Shown here: positions 34,776-43,954 of the stretch, in pieces
How the letters are laid out: the number at the start of each line of letters is the position of its first letter
Position numbering within the stretch: position 1 is the stretch's first letter
DNA from: Microbacterium paraoxydans
Lineage (GTDB): Bacteria > Actinomycetota > Actinomycetes > Actinomycetales > Microbacteriaceae
Length of the DNA: 64,000 nt
Direction of reading: 5' to 3'
Assembly (NCBI RefSeq): GCF_018224615.1
Contig: NZ_JAGTUK010000003.1
Span: 820,786-884,785 of the forward strand
Notes under the pieces: model-generated
Databases searched by the model: none
The model's input: the letters and a program-made list of their open reading frames with translations, nothing else
What the model was told of the DNA's origin: nothing
Translations under genes and position numbers: made by a program

Positions 34776-34781
34776 GCCTCC

Positions 34782-34787
34782 ATGATA
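34782..34787 (-). promoter_or_regulatory. Leaderless -10 box of the AhpD-like gene
   Basis: TATCAT on the minus strand, six bases before ATG 34775. Confidence 0.55.
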
Positions 34788-34841
34788 TGGCGCTCGCGCG
34801 GTGGGTCAGCGGGTGCACGGCAGAAGCGCGAAATGCAGAAC

Positions 34842-34901
34842 GACAAGCAGTCAGCCCATTCACTAGGAGAAATAATCAGCAATCAGGCGATACTGCTTGT
34901 C
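34842..34901. repeat. 10-bp inverted repeat in an AT-rich spacer
   Basis: GACAAGCAGT (34842-34851) and ACTGCTTGTC (34892-34901) are exact reverse complements 40 bases apart, inside the one distinctly AT-rich stretch of the window. Could be a stem of a structured leader RNA, a regulator site or a remnant of a small mobile element. No further evidence. Confidence 0.6.
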
Positions 34902-34940
34902 ACACTGCTCTCACATTTCCGCCTTCACGATGCAGGGGCG

Positions 34941-34946
34941 CAGAAT
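34941..34946 (+). promoter_or_regulatory. Possible leaderless -10 of the alpha/beta hydrolase gene
   Basis: CAGAAT six bases before GTG 34953. Weaker than the TANNNT boxes elsewhere, but spacing is the same. Confidence 0.35.
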
Positions 34947-34952
34947 AGCCCC

Positions 34953-35873
34953 GTGGCGATCGACACCAGCGAGTTCTCCTATCTTCCCGCGCAGGCCGAC
35001 GCGCTCGGCGTCCCCCTTCCCGAGGTGCAGCGTCTCACGCTCCCCCTCGGCGACGGCCGCAGGCTGAGCGCTCTCCGCTTCGGCACCGGCGCCCCGCGGC
35101 TCACGCTCCTCCACGGCGCGGGCCTCAACGCCCACACCTGGGACACGACCTCTCTGGCCCTGCAGCAGCCGCTGCTCGCGATCGACCTCGCCGGACACGG
35201 CGACTCGTCGTGGCGCGACGACGCCGACTACACCCCGCGCGTGCTGGCCGCCGACGTGGCTGCCGCGCTCGACGCGTGGGCCACGCAGCCACAGGTCGTG
35301 GTCGGTCAGTCGCTGGGCGGTCTCACGGGTGCCGCCCTCGCCGCCGCCCGGCCCGACCTCGTCGCCGAACTCGTCGTCGTCGACATCACCCCCGGGGTCG
35401 ATGTGACCGCGGGCCCCGCGGCCCTGCGGGCGTTCTACGAGGGGCCGACCGACTTCGCCACCCGCGACGAGCTCGTGGACAAGGCCATGTCCCTGGGGTT
35501 CGGCGGCACCCGCCCGGAGACCGAGCGCGGCGTCTTCCTCAACACGCGCGTGCGCGACGACGGGCGCGTCGAATGGAAGCACCACTTCGCCCACCTCGCG
35601 GCGCAGGCACTGTCGGCTCACGACCCCGGCACCCCGGCCGCGCCCTCGGTGCTGCACGAGACCGGCTGGGACGACCTCGCGGGCGTGCGCGCACCGCTGA
35701 CCCTCGTGCGCGCGGAGCGAGGCTTCGTGAGCGCCGACGACGCCGCGGAGCTGCAGTGCCGCCTGCCAGACGCGCGGGTGGTCGTGCTCGACGCCACCCA
35801 CAACGTGCAGGAGACCGCGCCGGCCGAACTCGCCGCTCTCCTGACCTCGACCACGACCGTCGGCGGAATATGA
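34953..35873 (+). CDS. Alpha/beta-fold hydrolase
   Basis: 306 residues. Oxyanion segment LLHGAGLNAHTWD, nucleophile elbow VVGQSLGGLTG, a C-terminal LVRAERGFVSADDA acid region and DATHNVQE with the catalytic histidine. Fits the esterase/epoxide-hydrolase type; substrate unknown. A longer frame runs back to 34596, but its extra residues come from the AT-rich spacer, so GTG 34953 is preferred. No clear neighbour-based role. Confidence 0.85.
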   Translation: MAIDTSEFSYLPAQADALGVPLPEVQRLTLPLGDGRRLSALRFGTGAPRLTLLHGAGLNAHTWDTTSLALQQPLLAIDLAGHGDSSWRDDADYTPRVLAADVAAALDAWATQPQVVVGQSLGGLTGAALAAARPDLVAELVVVDITPGVDVTAGPAALRAFYEGPTDFATRDELVDKAMSLGFGGTRPETERGVFLNTRVRDDGRVEWKHHFAHLAAQALSAHDPGTPAAPSVLHETGWDDLAGVRAPLTLVRAERGFVSADDAAELQCRLPDARVVVLDATHNVQETAPAELAALLTSTTTVGGI

Positions 35874-35965
35874 CGTTCCGTTCCGTCACCGACCCCCGCA
35901 CCCCGACACATCCCTAGGCTCGTCCCACCGGCACACAGCACCTGCCGCACCGAGAGGAAACACCC

Positions 35966-37486
35966 ATGCTCCGTCGTCCCCGACGCCTCGCGCTGATCTC
36001 CGCACTCGCGGCCACCGCCGTCGTGCTCAGCGCCTGCTCCGGCTCCGCCGAACCCGGCCCGTCCGCCGGGACCGGCGAGCCCGACTCGAACGCGACCCTG
36101 CACGTCGGGCTCGTCCTCGAGCCCACGAACCTCGACATCCGCCGCACGAGCGGCGCCGCGCTGGAGCAGATCCTCATCGACAACATCTACGAGGGTCTCG
36201 TCAGCCGCACGCAGGAGAACGAGATCGAAGGACGCCTGGCGTCCGACTACGAGATCTCCGACGACGGCCTGACCTACACGTTCACGCTCAACGACGGCAT
36301 CACGTTCCACGACGGCACTCCGCTGACGTCGGCCGATGTCGTCTCGTCATACGAGACCGTGCGCACCGACGCCACCGTGCAGGGCAACGCCGAGTTCGCG
36401 TCGGTCGCTTCCATCACGGCACCCGACCCGGCGACCGTGCAGATCGTGCTGTCCGAGCCGAACCAGAACTTCCTGTTCGCGCTGACCGGTCCCGCCGGGC
36501 TCGTGTTCAAGACCGGCGACACGACCGACCTGAAGACCGCGGAGAACGGTACCGGTCCGTTCACGCTCTCGCGCTGGAACAAGGGCAGCACCATCACCTT
36601 CGCTCGCAACGACGACTACTGGGGCGACCCGGTGAGCGTCGCCGAGGTCGAGTTCCAGTACATCCCCGACTTCACGGCGGGCGTGAACGCGGCCCTCGCC
36701 GGCGACGTCGACGTGCTCACGGCCGTCGACCCGAACCTGGCACCGCAGCTGGAAGACTCCGGCGACTTCACCCTCACCACTGGCCGCACGACCGACAAGG
36801 CCACGCTGGCGTTCAACAACAAGAAGGCTCCGCTGGACGACGTCCGCGTGCGCGAGGCGCTGCGCCTGGCGATCGATCACGAGGCGCTGATCGAAGCGGT
36901 GGGCGCGGGCACCCCGCTGTACGGCCCCATCCCCGAGCTCGACCCGGGCTACGAAGACCTCTCCGACGTGATCTCCTACGACCCGGAGCGCGCGAAGGAG
37001 CTTCTCGCCGAGGCCGGGCAGGAAGATCTCGACCTCACCCTCACGATCCCCTCGTTCTACGGCACGACCGTTCCGAAGGTGCTCATCTCCGACTTCGACA
37101 AGGTCGGGGTGAACCTCGAGGTCGACTCCGTCGAGTTCCCCACCTGGCTCGAAGACGTGTACACCAACAAGGACTACGACCTGAGCTTCGTGCTGCACGT
37201 CGAGCCGCGCGACTTCGGCAACTTCGCCAACCCGGACTACTACTTCGGCTACGACAACGCCGAGGTGCAGGACCTGTACGCCCAGGCCCTCGCCGAGGTC
37301 GACCCGGATGCGTCCGCGAAGCTGCTCGCTCAGGCGGCCCGTATCGTGTCGGAGGACCACGCCGCCGACTGGCTGTACAACGGTGAGACCATCACCGCGG
37401 TCAGCCCGATCGTGTCGGGCTTCCCGAAGGACTCGATCAACTCGCGCATCAACCTGGCGGACGTGACCGTCAGCAGCGCCGACTGA
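35966..37486 (+). CDS. Peptide/nickel-type ABC transporter substrate-binding lipoprotein
   Basis: 506 residues. Lipoprotein signal peptide with lipobox VLSAC (Cys24), then an SBP_bac_5 domain (ATLHVGLVLEPTNLDIRRTSG; TFTLNDGITFHDGTPLTSAD). It would capture oligopeptides or related solutes outside the membrane and hand them to the permeases just downstream. RBS GAGAGGAAA. A -10-like TAGGCT lies at 35915. First gene of a five-gene transporter operon. Confidence 0.94.
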   Translation: MLRRPRRLALISALAATAVVLSACSGSAEPGPSAGTGEPDSNATLHVGLVLEPTNLDIRRTSGAALEQILIDNIYEGLVSRTQENEIEGRLASDYEISDDGLTYTFTLNDGITFHDGTPLTSADVVSSYETVRTDATVQGNAEFASVASITAPDPATVQIVLSEPNQNFLFALTGPAGLVFKTGDTTDLKTAENGTGPFTLSRWNKGSTITFARNDDYWGDPVSVAEVEFQYIPDFTAGVNAALAGDVDVLTAVDPNLAPQLEDSGDFTLTTGRTTDKATLAFNNKKAPLDDVRVREALRLAIDHEALIEAVGAGTPLYGPIPELDPGYEDLSDVISYDPERAKELLAEAGQEDLDLTLTIPSFYGTTVPKVLISDFDKVGVNLEVDSVEFPTWLEDVYTNKDYDLSFVLHVEPRDFGNFANPDYYFGYDNAEVQDLYAQALAEVDPDASAKLLAQAARIVSEDHAADWLYNGETITAVSPIVSGFPKDSINSRINLADVTVSSAD

Positions 37487-37504
37487 TCGCCCGGTCGCGA
37501 CCCC

Positions 37505-38455
37505 GTGCTGCGCTATGCGCTCGTCCGAGGGGCCCTGCTCATCGCAGGGCTCCTCGTTTCGAGCGCCCTCATCTTCCTCACCCTCCGGGTGTTTCCCGGC
37601 GACGTCGCCCAGCTCATCGCCGGAACCCAGGCGTCGCCCGCCGAGGTCGAGGCGCTGCGGGAATCGCTCGGGCTGAACCGTCCACTCATCGTGCAGTACA
37701 CCGACTGGATCGGCGGTCTCCTGCGCGGAGACCTCGGCACCTCCCTGCTGTCGGGTGCCTCGGTCGGTGAGGAGCTGCTGCTCAAGGCGCAAGTGACGGT
37801 GCCGCTCGGCCTCATGGCGCTGCTGATCGCGGTGCTCATCGCCGTGCCGTTCGGGATCCTCGCCGCCCTGCTGCGCGGTCGTCGCGGCGGTACCGCGCTC
37901 AGCGTGGGCGCACAGGCCCTCGCGGCCGTGCCGGTGGTCTGGGCAGGCATGATGCTGATCGTGGTGTTCTCGGTGTGGCTCGGCTGGCTCCCGCCCCAGG
38001 GCTTCCCGCGCACCGGATGGTCGACGCCGGGCCGGGCGATCGAGGCACTGCTGCTGCCCGCGCTGACCATCGGCATCGTGGAGGGCGCCATGCTCATGCG
38101 CTTCGTGCGCAGCGCCACGCTCCAGGCCGCGGGGCAGGACTTCGTGCGCACAGCCGCCGCCAAGGGCCTCACCCGCACGCGCGCCCTGATCCAGCACGGC
38201 ATCCCGGCCGTCGGGCTCTCGATCGTCACGGTGCTCGGGCTCCAGGTCGCGGGGATCATCGTCGGCTCCGTCGTGATCGAGCAGCTGTTCACGCTGCCGG
38301 GGATCGGCCGGATGCTGGTGGCCGACGTCGGTACGCGCGACCTCATCAAGGTGCAGAGCGAGCTGCTGGTTCTCACCGGCTTCGTGCTGGTGGTGGGCTT
38401 CCTGGTCGACCTCCTGCACCGCGCGATCGACCCTCGACAGCGGGAGGCCGCATGA
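37505..38455 (+). CDS. ABC transporter permease (DppB/OppB type)
   Basis: 316 residues, six helices. N-terminal LRYALVRGALLIAGLLVSSAL and the EAA-loop region (DFVRTAAAKGLTRTRALIQHGI) are typical of DppB. Starts with GTG 19 bases after the binding-protein gene and overlaps the next permease by four bases. Confidence 0.94.
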   Translation: MLRYALVRGALLIAGLLVSSALIFLTLRVFPGDVAQLIAGTQASPAEVEALRESLGLNRPLIVQYTDWIGGLLRGDLGTSLLSGASVGEELLLKAQVTVPLGLMALLIAVLIAVPFGILAALLRGRRGGTALSVGAQALAAVPVVWAGMMLIVVFSVWLGWLPPQGFPRTGWSTPGRAIEALLLPALTIGIVEGAMLMRFVRSATLQAAGQDFVRTAAAKGLTRTRALIQHGIPAVGLSIVTVLGLQVAGIIVGSVVIEQLFTLPGIGRMLVADVGTRDLIKVQSELLVLTGFVLVVGFLVDLLHRAIDPRQREAA

Positions 38456-39321
38456 TCCCCCGCTGGCTGCGCCGCCTGTGGCGGACCGCGACCGGGCGCT
38501 TCGGCCTGATCGTGGTCGCGGTCGTCGTGCTCGCCGCGCTCGTGTCGCTGTTCTGGACGCCGTTCGACCCGCGCACCTCGGACATCGGCGACCGTTGGCT
38601 GCCGCCGGGCTTCCCGCACCTGCTCGGCACCGACGACACGGGCCGCGACATCCTGAGCCTGCTGATGGCCGGTGCCCGCACGACCGTGTTCGTCAGCGTC
38701 GGCGCGGGGGTGATCGCCACGATCGTGGGCATCGCACTGGCGGCACTCGGCGCCCTCACGACCAGGGTCGTGCGTGAGACCGTCGCGGTGCTCGTCGACA
38801 TCCTGATCGCCTTCCCCGTCCTGCTGATCGCGATGATGATCTCGTCCGTGTGGGGCGGGTCGCTGTGGGTGGTGATCTGGGCCGTGGGCATCGGCTTCGG
38901 CGTGAACATCGCCCGCGTCACGCGCCCCGAGCTGCGCCGCGTGCAGCAGAGCGACTTCATCCTCGCCGCTCGCGCCTCCGGCCTCACCCCGGCGCAGACT
39001 CTCGTGCGTCACCTCCTGCCGAATGTCGCTCCGGTGTTCATCGTGCAGTTGTCGTGGTCGATGGCGGTGGCGGTGCTCGCCGAGGCCGGCCTGTCCTACC
39101 TCGGTTTCGGCGCCTCGGTGGTCGAGCCGAGCTGGGGTCTGCTGCTCGCCGACCTGCAGCGCTACATCGGCGTGCACCCCCTCACGGTTATCTGGCCGGG
39201 ACTGACCATCACCCTCACCGTGCTGGCGCTCAACCTGCTCGGGGACGGACTGCGCGAGGCGACCGACCCGACACTGCGGCACCGCGCCGCCGAGATCCAT
39301 ACTCCGGCGGTTGTCGCATGA
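38452..39321 (+). CDS. ABC transporter permease (DppC/OppC type)
   Basis: 289 residues, with one N-terminal helix and five more. HLLGTDDTGRDILSLLMAGAR and the EAA loop (SDFILAARASGLTPAQTLVRH) are typical of DppC. ATG 38452 overlaps the preceding stop (ATGA); the longer frame inside the first permease gene is a shadow. Confidence 0.94.
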   Translation: MIPRWLRRLWRTATGRFGLIVVAVVVLAALVSLFWTPFDPRTSDIGDRWLPPGFPHLLGTDDTGRDILSLLMAGARTTVFVSVGAGVIATIVGIALAALGALTTRVVRETVAVLVDILIAFPVLLIAMMISSVWGGSLWVVIWAVGIGFGVNIARVTRPELRRVQQSDFILAARASGLTPAQTLVRHLLPNVAPVFIVQLSWSMAVAVLAEAGLSYLGFGASVVEPSWGLLLADLQRYIGVHPLTVIWPGLTITLTVLALNLLGDGLREATDPTLRHRAAEIHTPAVVA

Positions 39322-40109
39322 GCCTGGTGGTGCAGGACCTGGTCGTCGAACTCGACGGGCGACGCCTGGTCGACGGCGTGTCGTTCGAGGTGCCGGACGG
39401 CGCCAGGGTCGGGCTGATCGGCGAGTCCGGGTCGGGCAAGTCCCTCACCGCGCTCGCGGTCCTCGGGCTGCTCCCCGACGGCGCGACCGCGCACGGCAGC
39501 ATCCGGTGGGACGGCACCGAGCTGATCGGCGTGCCCGACCGCGAGCTGGCGCGGCTCCGCGGCGACGACATCGGCATCGTGTTCCAGGAGCCCCGCACGG
39601 CCCTCAACCCCATCCGCACGGTCGGGCGGCAGATCGCCGAATCGATCCGCATCCACCAGGGACTGGGGAAGCGCGAGGCCAGGGAGCGCGCGATCGCGGA
39701 GGCCGCGCGCGTGCGGCTCCCCGACCCCGAGTCGATCGTGGACCGCTACCCGCACCAGCTGTCGGGCGGGCAGCGGCAGCGCGTCGCGATCGCGATGGCC
39801 CTCGCCTGCCGCCCGCGGCTGCTCATCGCCGACGAGCCGACCACGGCGCTCGACGTCACGATCCAGGCCGAGATCCTGTCGCTCCTGCTGCGGCTCGTCG
39901 AGGAGGAGGGCATGTCGCTCGTCTTCATCACGCACGACCTCGCGGTGCTCGCCCAGGTCGCGACCGCGGGCGTCGTGCTCGAGCACGGTCGGGTCATCGA
40001 GGCAGCCCCCGTGTCGACCCTTCTCAGCGCGCCGTCGTCGCCCGTGACGCAGGGCCTGCTGCGCGACGCGACCGCGACCCTGTGGCGCCCGGACGGAGGG
40101 ACGGCATGA
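39318..40109 (+). CDS. ABC transporter ATP-binding protein (DppD/OppD type)
   Basis: 263 residues. Walker [10 protein letters not shown]-loop [11 protein letters not shown], signature [12 protein letters not shown], Walker [13 protein letters not shown] and the H-loop FITHDLAV. It powers the transporter with its partner downstream. Shorter than many DppD proteins because the C-terminal iron-sulfur-like extension is missing. Four-base overlaps on both sides. Confidence 0.95.
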   Translation: MSLVVQDLVVELDGRRLVDGVSFEVPDGARVGLIGESGSGKSLTALAVLGLLPDGATAHGSIRWDGTELIGVPDRELARLRGDDIGIVFQEPRTALNPIRTVGRQIAESIRIHQGLGKREARERAIAEAARVRLPDPESIVDRYPHQLSGGQRQRVAIAMALACRPRLLIADEPTTALDVTIQAEILSLLLRLVEEEGMSLVFITHDLAVLAQVATAGVVLEHGRVIEAAPVSTLLSAPSSPVTQGLLRDATATLWRPDGGTA

Positions 40110-40903
40110 GCCTGATCGAAGCACGCGGCCTGCGCCGCGATTTCGTGGTCCCGAAGCGCACCACCTTCGAGCGCACCCGACGGCAGACCGCGTTGGAGCC
40201 GACCGATCTCGACGTGGTCGAGGGATCGTCGGTCGGCATCATCGGCGAGTCGGGATCGGGCAAGTCGACCCTCGTCCGGCTCCTGCTCGGGCTCGACCGC
40301 CCGACGGCCGGGACGGTCACGGTCGACGGTCGCACGGTCGATGCCACCGCCTCCGCCCGGGCGCTGCACTGGCTCCGACGGCAGACCGGACTCGTGTTCC
40401 AGGATCCGTACGCCTCGCTCGACCCGCGCATGACCGCCGGCCAGATCGTGCGCGAACCGCTCTGGGCCCTGGGCATCGAGGGTGACCACCGTGCGCGCGT
40501 GCGGGAGGTGCTGGCGCAGGTCGGGCTCGAACCGGACATGGGCGACCGCTACCCGCACGAGTTCTCGGGCGGACAGCGGCAGCGCATCGCCCTGGCCCGT
40601 GCGATCGTGCACCGCCCGCGCATCCTGGTCGGCGACGAGCCGCTGTCCGCCCTCGACGTCACGGTGCGCGCGCAGATCCTCGACCTGCTGCGCGAGCTCA
40701 AGGCGACCTCCGACCTCACGCTGCTGCTCGTGTCGCACGACATCGGCGTCGTGCAGAACCTGTGCGACACGGTCGTGGTGATGAAGGACGGCCGGATCGT
40801 CGAGCGCGGCGCCACGGCTGACGTGCTGCTGCACCCCTCCCAGGACTACACCAGGGCGCTGCTCGCGGCGATCCCCGTCATCCCCGGCCCCGCGGAGGGG
40901 TGA
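40106..40903 (+). CDS. ABC transporter ATP-binding protein (DppF/OppF type)
   Basis: 265 residues. Walker [24 protein letters not shown], signature [12 protein letters not shown], Walker [20 protein letters not shown]. The C-terminus [15 protein letters not shown] is typical of DppF. Last gene of the operon, 3 bases before the convergent GNAT gene. Confidence 0.95.
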   Translation: MSLIEARGLRRDFVVPKRTTFERTRRQTALEPTDLDVVEGSSVGIIGESGSGKSTLVRLLLGLDRPTAGTVTVDGRTVDATASARALHWLRRQTGLVFQDPYASLDPRMTAGQIVREPLWALGIEGDHRARVREVLAQVGLEPDMGDRYPHEFSGGQRQRIALARAIVHRPRILVGDEPLSALDVTVRAQILDLLRELKATSDLTLLLVSHDIGVVQNLCDTVVVMKDGRIVERGATADVLLHPSQDYTRALLAAIPVIPGPAEG

Positions 40904-40906
40904 CGC

Positions 40907-41524
40907 TCAGCGCGCCCGCCCGAACAGCGTTCCGCGCCGCGGCCGGGAGGGGCGCAGCGCCCGGCGCAGGTACACGGTGCCGAGGTCGCGCCCGAACTTG
41001 TGCCCGACGCGTCCCATCCGCCCCGCCTCGACGAAGCCGAGCTTCTCGTGCAAGCGGATCGACGCCTCGGCGCCCCGGTCGCTGATCACCGCGACCATCT
41101 CCCTGATCCCGCGCTGCTCGCACGCATCGATCAGCGCCTGCAGCAGCGCAGACCCCAGTCCCTTGCCGCCCGCGCCGGGGCCGAGGTAGATCGAGTCCTC
41201 AACCGTGTAGCGGTACGCGTTCTTGCCCGCCCACGGCTGCGCCAGCGCGTAGCCCAGCACGGCCCCGGAGGGCGACACCGCCACCAGGAACGGCAGCCCG
41301 AGCCGGTCGAGCAGCGCGTACTTCTCCCGCCAGGACGGGATGGTGCTGCGACGCTCGTCGAGCGTGACCGCAGAGTTGCTCACGAAGTGGTTGTAGATCT
41401 CGCGCACGTGCGGGAGGTCGGCGGGACGTGCGGGCCGGATCGAGTACGCGAACACCTCCGGTGCGGGCGCGGGCCGCAGATGGCGCGGAAGCACCCGGCG
41501 GCGGTCCCCCGGCTCGAACTGCAT
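40907..41524 (-). CDS. GNAT acetyltransferase (phosphinothricin acetyltransferase-like)
   Basis: 205 residues. A ~25-residue variable N-terminus, then a GNAT domain with IRPARPADLPHVREIYNHFV, VEDSIYLGPGAGGKGLGSAL (acetyl-CoA loop) and ASIRLHEKLGFVEAGRM. Closest by pattern to the Pat/YwnH group that acetylates phosphinothricin or methionine sulfone-like amines; true substrate unknown. The C-terminus is arginine-rich. ATG 41524 follows TAAGCT by six bases. Confidence 0.88.
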   Translation of the reverse strand: MQFEPGDRRRVLPRHLRPAPAPEVFAYSIRPARPADLPHVREIYNHFVSNSAVTLDERRSTIPSWREKYALLDRLGLPFLVAVSPSGAVLGYALAQPWAGKNAYRYTVEDSIYLGPGAGGKGLGSALLQALIDACEQRGIREMVAVISDRGAEASIRLHEKLGFVEAGRMGRVGHKFGRDLGTVYLRRALRPSRPRRGTLFGRAR

Positions 41525-41528
41525 GCGC

Positions 41529-42245
41529 TCAGCTTAGGGAGGCCGGCGCCTCCCCCTCCACCCGCCAGTCCACGGGATCGCCGCCCGCCGCCTCCAGCAG
41601 GGCGTTCGCGCGCGAGAAAGGGCGAGAGCCGAAGAACCCGCGGTTCGCCGAGAGCGGCGAGGGGTGCGCAGACTCGATCACCGGCGTCGCGCCGAGGAGG
41701 GGACGCAGGTTGGCGGCGTCCCTCCCCCACAGCACCGCGACGAGTGGCTGCTCCCGGTCGACGAGCGCCCGGATCGCGAGCTCGGTCACCTCCTCCCATC
41801 CCCACCCGCGGTGCGAGCCCGCCGCGCCGGGCTGCACCGTGAGCACCCGGTTGAGCAGCAGGACGCCCTGGTCGCTCCAGGCCGTGAGATCGCCGTGCGG
41901 TGCCGGCGGCAGGCCGAGATCGCTCTGGCGCTCCTTGTAGATGTTCGTGAGGCTGCGCGGCAGCGGACGCACATGACGATCGACCGCGAAGGACAGCCCG
42001 ATCGGATGGCCCGGTGTGGGATACGGGTCCTGCCCCGTGATGAGCACGCGCACCTCGGACAACGGCCGCTGGAACGCCCTCAGCACGTTCTCGCCGGAGG
42101 GAAGGTAACCGCGGCCGGCGGCCTGCTCGGCACGCAGACGTTCGCCCAGCGCGGTGATGCGCTCCTGTGCGGGCGCCAGAGCCTCCGCCCACCCCGGGTC
42201 GATCAGACCGTCGCGCGCGAGCTCGGCAAGCCCCCGGGCCGCCAT
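41529..42245 (-). CDS. ung: Uracil-DNA glycosylase, family 1
   Basis: 238 residues. Catalytic water-activating loop [14 protein letters not shown] (Asp73) and the DNA-intercalating [18 protein letters not shown] motif. Removes uracil from DNA to begin base-excision repair. The ATG overlaps the SDR stop by one base (TGATG); a GTG one codon upstream is also possible. The gene precedes the Pat-like gene, which has its own promoter. Confidence 0.95.
   Translation of the reverse strand: MAARGLAELARDGLIDPGWAEALAPAQERITALGERLRAEQAAGRGYLPSGENVLRAFQRPLSEVRVLITGQDPYPTPGHPIGLSFAVDRHVRPLPRSLTNIYKERQSDLGLPPAPHGDLTAWSDQGVLLLNRVLTVQPGAAGSHRGWGWEEVTELAIRALVDREQPLVAVLWGRDAANLRPLLGATPVIESAHPSPLSANRGFFGSRPFSRANALLEAAGGDPVDWRVEGEAPASLS
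41531..41536 (-). promoter_or_regulatory. Leaderless -10 box of the Pat-like gene
   Basis: TAAGCT on the minus strand, six bases before ATG 41524, inside the last codons of ung. Confidence 0.6.
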
Positions 42246-43027
42246 CACTCCGCGGTCCGCACGCGCAGCGGACCCCGCGCGAGCAGGTGCTGAGCCGACT
42301 GCGCCACCGGCCGCATCGTGATGAGGTCGAGGTTGACGTGACCGGGCGCACCCAGCGCGTAGGCGATCACGTCGGCCACGTCGTCGGCCAGGAGAGGCGC
42401 CTCGACCCCGGCGTACACCGCCTCCGCCGCGACCGCGTCGCCGCCGAGGCGGTTGAGCGTGAACTCCTCCGTGTGCACCATGCCCGGCGCGACCTCCACC
42501 ACCCGGATGGGCTCGCCGTTGAGCTCCTGGCGCAGCGCGCGCACCAGCATGCCCTCGGCCGCCTTCGCCGCGTTGTAGCCCGCGCCGCCCGGATAGGCGT
42601 TCTGCGCGGCCGTCGAGGTGACGAACACCGTGTCCGCGTGGCCGTCCACCTCGGCCGTCGCGCGCAGCAGCGGCAGCAGCCCGGCGACCAGGCGCTGCGT
42701 GGCCAGCACGTTCGCGTCGTACATCCACTGCCAGTCGCTGATGGCGGCGTCCTCCACGCGGTCGGTGCCGCGCGCGCCCCCCGCGACCTGCACGAGCGCG
42801 TGCAGCGGTCCCGAGCGCTCGAGCTCTCCGACCAGCGCCGACACGGCCGCGCCGTCGGTCAGGTCGCACGCGATCGCCGAGGCCCCGGTCTCCGCGGCGA
42901 GCGCCTGCAACCGGTCCTCTCGTCGGGCGACGCCGACCACGTCCCATCCCCGCTGTCGCAGCGCGCGCACCGTTGCCGCGCCGATCCCGGAACTCGCCCC
43001 TGTCACCACTGCACGTCTGTTCGCCAT
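42245..43027 (-). CDS. Short-chain dehydrogenase/reductase
   Basis: 260 residues. NAD(P)-binding TGASSGIG near residue 10, catalytic YNAAK and the PGMVHTEEF segment near the C-terminus. Classical SDR of the YdfG/serine-dehydrogenase-like type; substrate not predictable. ATG 43027 has a TACGGT box seven bases upstream; GTG 43036 is an alternative. Coupled to ung. Confidence 0.92.
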   Translation of the reverse strand: MANRRAVVTGASSGIGAATVRALRQRGWDVVGVARREDRLQALAAETGASAIACDLTDGAAVSALVGELERSGPLHALVQVAGGARGTDRVEDAAISDWQWMYDANVLATQRLVAGLLPLLRATAEVDGHADTVFVTSTAAQNAYPGGAGYNAAKAAEGMLVRALRQELNGEPIRVVEVAPGMVHTEEFTLNRLGGDAVAAEAVYAGVEAPLLADDVADVIAYALGAPGHVNLDLITMRPVAQSAQHLLARGPLRVRTAE

Positions 43028-43034
43028 GCCCTCC

Positions 43035-43040
43035 ACCGTA
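43035..43040 (-). promoter_or_regulatory. Leaderless -10 box of the SDR-ung transcript
   Basis: TACGGT on the minus strand, seven bases before ATG 43027. Confidence 0.5.
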
Positions 43041-43083
43041 CGACGCCCGCCGTCCCGTGCGCACGGCCGCGACGGCGTCGCGC

Positions 43084-43147
43084 CGGATCAGCACTGCGCC
43101 GGATCAGAATAGGGTCGGATCAGAACAGGGTCGGATCAGAACAGTGT
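43084..43147. repeat. 16-bp tandem repeat, four copies
   Basis: Units at 43084, 43100, 43116 and 43132 with the core CGGATCAGAACAGGGT. Copies 2-4 are nearly identical and copy 1 is diverged in its second half. The last copy contains the stop codon of the Tat-exported protein on the minus strand. The array fills most of the space to the SDR promoter. Confidence 0.92.
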
Positions 43148-43744
43148 CGCGGTGCGGGTGTGCACGGTGCCGTCGGTCGGGCTGCCGGTCGAGGTGACCG
43201 TGACCGGGACGCCGGAGTGCAGCGGTGACGGACCGAGGATGCCGAACGTGACGTGCGTCACCCCCTGCCCGGGCACGCTGCCGGCGTACGCGAGCGTGTA
43301 GGTCACCGTGCCGTCGCCGTTGTCGGTCACCCCGGCCGCGGTCCAGGTCGGGTCGGTCGCGGGCAGCGCCGGCACCGAGGGGCTCGACCCTCCCGCGTTG
43401 GCGATCACGGCCGGCTGCAGCGCTCCGACGTCGGCGCGCGCGAACGTGACCGTGACCGTGCCGCTGGTGACGTCGGCGACCGGGAGGGTGGCCGCCTGCG
43501 TGTCATCGTTGCGGAGCTGGATGGAGGCCCCGTAGTACTGGGGATCGACCCAGGTGCCGCCCTGCATGCTCTCGATGACGAAGCGACCGAGCGCATCGGC
43601 CGACGCGGCTGCCGCGGGCGTGGCCGTCGCGAGCGCGACGACCGGCACCGACCAGACCGCGCCCGCGAGGACCGTGCGCCGCCGAAGCGCAGGAGCGGGA
43701 CGGGCGGGCTCGTTCCCGCCGGGCGTTCGTTCACCGGCACTCAT
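43136..43744 (-). CDS. Tat-exported protein of unknown function
   Basis: 202 residues. Signal peptide with a twin-arginine region (ALRRRTVLAGAVWSVPVVAL) and an Ala-x-Ala site near residue 47. The mature part (about 150 residues) is Thr/Val/Gly-rich, with TDNGDGTVTYTLAYAG, and looks like one or two beta-sandwich domains. I do not recognise a family. The last residues lie in the 16-bp repeat, so loss of a copy or a frame shift would alter the C-terminus. Confidence 0.8.
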   Translation of the reverse strand: MSAGERTPGGNEPARPAPALRRRTVLAGAVWSVPVVALATATPAAAASADALGRFVIESMQGGTWVDPQYYGASIQLRNDDTQAATLPVADVTSGTVTVTFARADVGALQPAVIANAGGSSPSVPALPATDPTWTAAGVTDNGDGTVTYTLAYAGSVPGQGVTHVTFGILGPSPLHSGVPVTVTSTGSPTDGTVHTRTATLF

Positions 43745-43877
43745 GGCCGTCTCCCGTCCGCGGCCGGTCGACCGCGTCGCGGCCCACGGTAGCGAAGCAC
43801 GCGCCGGAGCGGAACAGGATGCGCGAATCGGGCGACCCGCCGCAGCCTCCGTGTTACGTCACATTTCCCACGCGCTG

Positions 43878-43904
43878 TTGACAGGGTCGGAACTTCCGTA
43901 CTCT
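43878..43904 (+). promoter_or_regulatory. metY promoter
   Basis: -35 TTGACA (43878-43883) and -10 TACTCT (43899-43904) with 15-base spacing, leaving a ~45-base leader before ATG 43955. No SAM riboswitch or McbR-type site was recognised in the 210-base gap. Confidence 0.55.
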
Positions 43905-43954
43905 CGCTGCAAGGGCACCAGCCATCCGATTTCCGACCGTTCCAGGGGGAACAC

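Noticed and set aside
34596..34952. N-terminal extension of the alpha/beta hydrolase
   Set aside because: The extra residues overlap the AhpD-like gene and the AT-rich spacer and show no hydrolase features; GTG 34953 fits the fold start.
43084..43147. CRISPR array
   Set aside because: Repeats are head-to-tail 16-mers without spacers and no cas genes are near.
43745..43954. SAM riboswitch upstream of metY
   Set aside because: No recognisable SAM-I, SAM-II or SAM-IV core in the leader; a simple -35/-10 explains the region.
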